Below are positions 6,001 through 7,210 of a stretch of 7,210 nucleotides of DNA, in pieces; positions within the stretch are counted from its first letter, which is position 1, and every line of letters begins with the position of its first letter. Origin of the DNA: Bacteroidia bacterium (GTDB lineage Bacteria; Bacteroidota; Bacteroidia; Bacteroidales; UBA12481). The notes beneath the pieces are model-generated. The model did not search any database. It was given only the letters and a program-made list of their open reading frames with translations, and was not told where the DNA came from. Made by a program: the position numbers and the translations under genes. The stretch lies in assembly GCA_026391235.1 (NCBI GenBank), contig JAPLDV010000233.1, positions 1 to 7,210 on the forward strand. Direction: 5' to 3'.

Positions 6001-7210
6001 CGAATTCAAGGGTGGCAGCGGTACTCAATCAATCCCCAATCCCAATGGAGGAGCTGCCGGTTATCACAATTTAATCTTAAGTGGTTCCGGAACGAAAACT
6101 TTACCGACTACGCTGAACATCGTCGATGAATTTACTAATAATACAACGGCAGCAAATAAAGTTGATGCCGCAACAAACAGCTCCGAGGTAATTTTCAGCG
6201 GTATCGCTTATGGACAAGCCATCAGCGGGACAACGGCTACCAATTTCAATAACCTTACCCTCAATAATAGTTACGGATTAACGTTAAACGGAGTTGATGC
6301 ATCGGTTGATGGTACGCTCACTTTTACTTCAGGTAAAATCACCACCGATGCTAACCGGTTGATTTTAGGAAATTCAGCATCTGTCAGCGGAGCCGGTTCC
6401 GGTAAATATGTCTTTGGTAATTTACAAAGAGGAATTGCCGCTTTCACTTCAACAAAAACTTTTGAAATTGGGAATTCCGCCAACTACCTGCCTGTCATAA
6501 TTGATTTTGCCGGTACTGCAACAAATGGAACAGGCAATATCACGTGCAGCACTACTGATGGTCAGCACCCTGAGTACGGCTCCGCTTTGCTGAGTGAGGC
6601 AAAATACCTCAACAGGTACTGGACTGTTACCAATTCGGGAGTTACATTTGGCACCTATGATGCCACATTTACTTTTATAAATCCTGATGATATAGAAGGT
6701 TCAGCGACTCCTGCCTTACTGCTTATTAAGGAATACAGTGGTTCAGCATGGTCTTCGACTACTTCAGGGAGCTCTTCATCTACCACGGTAAAAACCACAA
6801 ACAATACCACTTTCGGTGATTTTGTGGCGGGCGAGGCATTATCACTTACAACAGATTATTTCCGTTCAAAAGCATCAGGTAACTGGAGTTCTCTCTCAAC
6901 ATGGGAGAGTTCAGCCAGCGGAAACACCGGAACATGGAACCCTGCCTCGCTTGTTCCTGATCATACGGCACACTCAATTACCATTTCGGGTGGTCACGTA
7001 GTAACGGTTGATGCAACTGCATCCGCAAGTAATCTGACGATAACAGGTACCCTCACTTCCGGAAGCGGCATTGCTTTAAGTGTTGATGGCACTTGGGTAA
7101 ACAACGGAACTTTTAATCCAGGAACAGGAACAGTTACTTTTAACGGGACTTCGGCTCAGACTGTCAGTGGGAACAATACATTAAATAATTTAACCATTAA
7201 TAATACTGCA
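2..7210 (+). CDS. Giant repetitive secreted/surface adhesin-like protein, interior fragment (both ends missing)
   Basis: One reading frame stays open for all 2,403 codons of the window; the other five frames are broken into pieces of at most about 120 codons. No start or stop is present, so the true protein is longer than this roughly 240 kDa (estimated) piece. The product is dominated by Gly, Ser, Thr, Asn, Ala and Val, has few charged residues and few cysteines, and contains no transmembrane stretch or recognisable catalytic motif. Domains in order: Ig-like (residues 24-97), module 1 (101-617), invasin-like Ig (618-732), module 2 (733-1080), module 3 (1085-1401), module 4 (1403-1840), module 5 (1841-2286), module 6 start (2287-2403). 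Such proteins in Bacteroidota are usually exported, often by the type IX system, and act in adhesion or gliding or as cell-surface scaffold; that role is inferred. The ligand cannot be predicted. A very large carbohydrate-binding or cell-wall-associated protein is an alternative. Confidence 0.93.
71..292 (+). other. Ig-like domain of the CHU_C-associated type (Ig_7-like)
   Basis: Residues 24-97 match the Ig-like repeat common in Cytophaga-type multidomain proteins. Features visible: a Pro-rich lead-in (PSAPTGS), TQTLCSGATVASL with Cys36, the core strand GILWYAAGSGGSPLA with Trp53-Tyr54, the strand THYYASQTVSGCESS with Cys84, and a last strand RLDVTATV. Cys36 and Cys84 are placed to form the single intradomain disulfide expected after export. 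In the family this domain is a spacer or stalk unit, often in tandem, next to adhesive or enzymatic domains. It directly abuts the first Trp-rich entry segment. The family assignment is from remembered consensus, not a profile search. Confidence 0.8.
302..502 (+). other. Module 1 entry segment, subtype A (Trp-rich, WxGxxSTNW..NWCGG)
   Basis: Residues 101-167. The segment opens with SWMGTTSTNWFTTTNWCGG (Trp102, Trp110, Trp116), then a LPTSSTNVTI strand, a NYPSIG turn and a CNNISIASGASLTI strand pair, and leads into the first tandem repeat. Cys117 and Cys147 are 30 residues apart and probably form a disulfide pinning the entry loop to the first solenoid strand. The same pattern, with conserved Trp spacing, recurs at 3254, 4208 and 5522. 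It probably forms the N-terminal cap of each beta-solenoid block; that structural role is inferred. Confidence 0.7.
503..712 (+). repeat. 70-residue (210 bp) tandem repeat, copy 1
   Basis: Residues 168-237, starting VSGNWTHSGTFTA and ending NFTAGSYTHT. The order of elements is GNW..SGTF strand, STVNFNG strand, SNFYNVTFSGAG strand, ALAIAGSVSIT strand. By eye about three quarters of positions match copy 2. The regular alternation of short Val/Ile/Phe strands with Gly/Asn/Ser turns suggests coils of a beta-solenoid. Confidence 0.88.
713..922 (+). repeat. 70-residue (210 bp) tandem repeat, copy 2
   Basis: Residues 238-307, starting VSGNWSNSGTFTATGST. The phase is exactly 210 bases after copy 1. 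At the protein level 57 of 70 positions match copy 3 by hand count. Many DNA differences from copy 3 are at third codon positions, although some stretches remain nearly identical (for example around 751-790 against 961-1000). This pattern indicates a duplication since kept under selection for protein sequence. Confidence 0.9.
923..1132 (+). repeat. 70-residue (210 bp) tandem repeat, copy 3
   Basis: Residues 308-377, starting VGGNWSKSGSFTATGST. Same length and element order as copies 1 and 2, with no insertion or deletion. The last quarter (ILNIAGAVSITDNFSAGNYLHT) has drifted furthest, as expected towards the edge of an array. Confidence 0.9.
1133..1261 (+). repeat. Partial, diverged fourth copy of the 70-residue repeat
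   Basis: Residues 378-420. It begins VQGNWSNSGTFHANSSTISF and reaches FNNLTLNETGG, then loses the IAGSVSIT..YTHT half. Its second half is closer to the single repeat unit in modules 3, 4 and 6 (SF.G.S..I.G...FNNLT.N) than to copies 1-3, so it may be the ancestral last unit from which copies 1-3 expanded. That order is inferred. Confidence 0.75.
1262..1852 (+). other. Module 1 final solenoid strands and closing domain
   Basis: Residues 421-617. First come strands typical of these solenoids (GTLTLTLGLLDIGNFNLTI, then GGSISGGS). The closing domain follows from about residue 465: SYVKTSGSGRLKQTVPG, the strand NYPVGHSAYNPMAV (Pro489), SDNFSIRVEDA, then VNRKWFLIEDA (529-539), a GYFDGTSWAYR strand and a final YGFFVLGSDD. 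The order 'G-R-L-K / YPVG / VNRKW / F-x-L-G' is shared with modules 2 and 5. In similar Bacteroidota proteins it follows each solenoid block and may cap it; no binding function is evident. Confidence 0.65.
1853..2197 (+). other. Single invasin/filamin-like Ig domain between modules 1 and 2
   Basis: Residues 618-732. It opens KLAVTNLAPANPSVGLANTTITVQSQNSQ, written here as two parts: KLAVTNLAPANPSVG and LANTTITVQSQNSQ. It continues with SVPTMVGTATGFNLSC and ITFTESTLNTGTSTYDHDATVTATG, and ends GETLSAGTSGVFDV. The lead-in 'KL.VT....NPS', the VQ.Q(D/N) strand, the late YD.DATVTAT strand and the ending 'SGETLSAGTS..F.V' match an Ig-like repeat frequent in Bacteroidota giants, related in fold to invasin/filamin Ig domains. 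It occurs once in the window and breaks the regular module order, so it may be a joint between blocks. Family assignment is from memory of the consensus. Confidence 0.6.
2198..2797 (+). other. Module 2 entry segment (subtype B) and short solenoid
   Basis: Residues 733-932. The entry reads NGNWSTTSNWRYSTNGGSTW (Trp741, Trp747, Trp757), then a DTTAVTTFSDTELIRIP strand and a TLTDNVTA strand. This differs from subtype A by having the third Trp after a NGGSTW loop and by lacking the NWCGG cysteine. The solenoid is short and irregular, with LTLYHSAFSDYNIHVHG, KNSGGTLTNSD and EIHGGTYWHNMNGGS strands, one rung marker FENFTL at 2651-2668, and the strand pair LTLTAGKIATGSYHVI. Two cysteines (PVCTWY and SACKVE) lie 14 residues apart. 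The region is richer in aromatic residues and His than the other modules. Confidence 0.6.
2798..3241 (+). other. Module 2 closing domain
   Basis: Residues 933-1080. It contains GYINGILRRYVEST, the FPVGDVNYYAPF strand (Pro953), KYVNRKWTISNNGVTG (Trp1002), a KLRKLTASTWF strand and the ending SDFYAGEDDC. The same elements in the same order occur in modules 1 and 5, and VNRKW is identical to module 1. The ending F-Y-A-G-E is the usual last strand before the next module in this protein type. Confidence 0.65.
3254..3457 (+). other. Module 3 entry segment, subtype A (WLGSSSTDWNTTTNWCGG)
   Basis: Residues 1085-1152. Trp1087, Trp1095 and Trp1101 repeat the spacing of module 1, followed by SVPASTADVTIPSSP, a QPVIGAAGG turn and CKNITIQSGASLTI. 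Cys1102 and Cys1132 are again exactly 30 residues apart, matching Cys117/Cys147 of module 1. Together with the shared TTTNWCGG this makes modules 1 and 3 the closest pair for this segment. Confidence 0.72.
3458..3586 (+). repeat. 43-residue solenoid unit, module 3 copy
   Basis: Residues 1153-1195, running VKGNWSNSGTFTAGTGT to FNNLTINNTA. It has the same length as the units at 4778 and 7082. By hand count 28 of 43 positions match the module 6 copy. It corresponds to the first part of the 70-residue repeat of module 1 but occurs only once in this module. Confidence 0.8.
3587..4204 (+). other. Module 3 remaining solenoid and closing domain
   Basis: Residues 1196-1401. After ITVNGILNLQSANASSTQG the closing domain starts about residue 1252: DVTGIVRRTHTF (Arg1259), a PYQFGSQYTTINF strand, CKITIGS, VKRYYSFARP (from 1307), the strand pair LNLRYLALELNGND / TKLVIWDHH, and the ending DNRLWSLADY. 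This variant uses VKRYY where modules 1, 2 and 5 have [VL]NR[KY]W, and carries an extra ELNG..E..L.IW strand pair. It is matched element by element in module 4. Base use is noticeably more AT-rich around 3980-4100 than in module 1. Confidence 0.62.
4208..4777 (+). other. Module 4 entry segment (subtype A without cysteines) and first solenoid units
   Basis: Residues 1403-1592. The entry reads MWVGVLDTDWANGGNWAPPG (Trp1404, Trp1412, Trp1418), then PVPTDTVLIPVVG, NYYPTF and VEIRSLEIAGGATVT. Both cysteines found in modules 1 and 3 are absent (Ala-Pro-Pro replaces Cys-Gly-Gly, Arg-Ser replaces Cys-Asn/Lys). Two degenerate solenoid units follow: one with GAWLNNGTFVPGTGTLIL and rung marker FHNILI (4532-4549), the next ending in YYNIIF (4718-4735). 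Confidence 0.66.
4778..4906 (+). repeat. 43-residue solenoid unit, module 4 copy
   Basis: Residues 1593-1635, from ISGNFTSNGTLDLSGST to FNNLTINSSG. It aligns without gaps to the units at 3458 and 7082. Phe replaces the Trp of GNW, and the GTG turn has become LSG. The FNNLTIN ending is unchanged, and around it the DNA remains nearly identical to module 3 (TTCAATAACCTGACTATC against TTTAATAACCTGACTATT). Confidence 0.78.
4907..5521 (+). other. Module 4 remaining solenoid and closing domain (sister of module 3)
   Basis: Residues 1636-1840. The strand ITVTGTLYLQSENPSSLDTG parallels the module 3 strand with LQS.N.SS. The closing domain starts about residue 1685: DVSGIIKRTHTF (Arg1692), FYSFGNTEQGVTFPV, VRVTIGS, VTKRLYEFAQ (from 1748), KDNELAGG / ESTLSIWNR, then DFQLAIAP. 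Cys1736 and Cys1741 (PCWGTSC) are unique to this copy and close enough for a local disulfide in an insertion of about ten residues. RTHTF and the ELxG..E..L.IW strands are shared only with module 3. Confidence 0.65.
5522..5758 (+). other. Module 5 entry segment, subtype A with one cysteine
   Basis: Residues 1841-1919. It reads YKTWNGSQSTDWNTPANWTP (Trp1844, Trp1852, Trp1858), then NGVPTTSLGAIIPDD, YQPTLPASG and CQYLNIQTNGVL. The first cysteine is replaced by Thr1859 but the second (Cys1894) remains, leaving an odd cysteine in this segment. The STDWNT core is identical to module 3. Confidence 0.68.
5759..6400 (+). other. Module 5 solenoid, three degenerate units with 61-residue spacing
   Basis: Residues 1920-2133. 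Three rung markers, FYNVTI (5879-5896), YHNLIL (6062-6079) and FNNLTL (6245-6262), are separated by exactly 183 bases (61 residues) each time. Between them lie GGTFNAGNSTVIF, GIAGALVISGTFSAATNENTIEF, SGTKTLPTTLNI and SSEVIFSGIAYGQAISG strands. The units are much more diverged from each other than the 70-residue repeats of module 1. The stretch ends with the strand pair GTLTFTSGKITTDANRLIL, like the corresponding part of module 2. Confidence 0.62.
6401..6858 (+). other. Module 5 closing domain
   Basis: Residues 2134-2286. It reads KYVFGNLQRGIAAF, then TKTFEIGNSANYLPVIIDF (the FPVG strand is here FEIGN, Ile2156), NITCSTTDG, KYLNRYWTVTNSGVTF (Trp2207), a LLIKEYSGSAW strand, a Ser/Thr-rich loop (about 2254-2271) and the ending FGDFVAGEA. 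The VTNSGVT following the Trp strand is very close to ISNNGVT of module 2, placing this domain in the module 1/2/5 variant rather than the 3/4 variant. Confidence 0.65.
6860..7081 (+). other. Module 6 entry segment, subtype B
   Basis: Residues 2287-2360. It reads FRSKASGNWSSLSTWESSA (Trp2295, then a second Trp six residues on), SGNTGTWNPASLVPDH, then HSITISGGHVVTVDA and ASNLTITGTL strands. The GNWS.(T/L)S.W core and a third Trp in a Gly-Thr-Trp or Ser-Thr-Trp loop match module 2, not the STDW type. No cysteine is present. Similar segments are frequent in Bacteroidota secreted proteins. Confidence 0.68.
7082..7210 (+). repeat. 43-residue solenoid unit, module 6 copy (window edge)
   Basis: Residues 2361-2403, from VDGTWVNNGTFNPGTGT to LNNLTINNTA. 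The unit reaches the last base of the window, so the array continues to the right. It matches the module 3 unit at 28 of 43 positions including the whole last nine residues, although their entry segments are of different subtypes. Confidence 0.8.

Noticed and set aside
2..7210. Promoters, terminators, RNA genes or a multi-gene system
   Set aside because: The window is coding from edge to edge with no intergenic gap; promoter-like AT-rich hexamers inside the gene have no supporting context.

Overview
The whole window is the interior of one very large gene read on the plus strand. Codons starting at position 2 run through all 2,403 triplets to the last base with no in-frame stop. Neither the start nor the stop of the gene lies inside, so there is no promoter, signal peptide, terminator, RNA gene or second gene to annotate. 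Residue n below begins at base 3n-1.

The translation is rich in Gly, Ser, Thr, Asn and Ala, poor in Lys, Arg and Cys, and made almost entirely of short beta-strand-like repeats. It looks like a giant secreted or surface-anchored adhesin-type protein of the Bacteroidota, probably an environmental or free-living member. The case rests on family recognition: an Ig-like domain of the type seen in Cytophaga-like multidomain proteins near the left edge, then repeated Trp-rich segments (pattern WxGxxSTDWNTxxNW) and long GNWxNSGTF / FNNLTINN repeats of the kind common in type IX-secreted Bacteroidota proteins. The sorting domain that would prove that secretion route would be at the unseen C terminus.

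Layout: (1) 2-292, end of one Ig-like domain and a complete Ig-like domain. (2) 302-1852, module 1: Trp-rich entry segment, three full plus one partial 210-bp tandem repeat, and a closing domain. (3) 1853-2197, a single invasin/filamin-like Ig domain. (4) 2198-3241, module 2. (5) 3254-4204, module 3. (6) 4208-5521, module 4, a sister of module 3. (7) 5522-6858, module 5. (8) 6860-7210, start of module 6, cut by the window edge. Modules 1-5 follow one plan: a Trp-rich entry, a beta-solenoid-like stretch with one to four repeat units, and a closing domain with a Gly-x-[Leu/Val/Ile]-x-Arg motif, usually an FPVG-like strand, and usually a [VL]-N-R-[KY]-W or V-x(0,1)-K-R-[YL]-Y element. Modules 1, 3, 4 and 5 have one entry subtype; 2 and 6 have another.

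I see no enzyme, defence system, mobile element or multi-gene system here. The points of interest are the modular architecture, its duplication history, and a pair of cysteines that come and go nearly together between modules.
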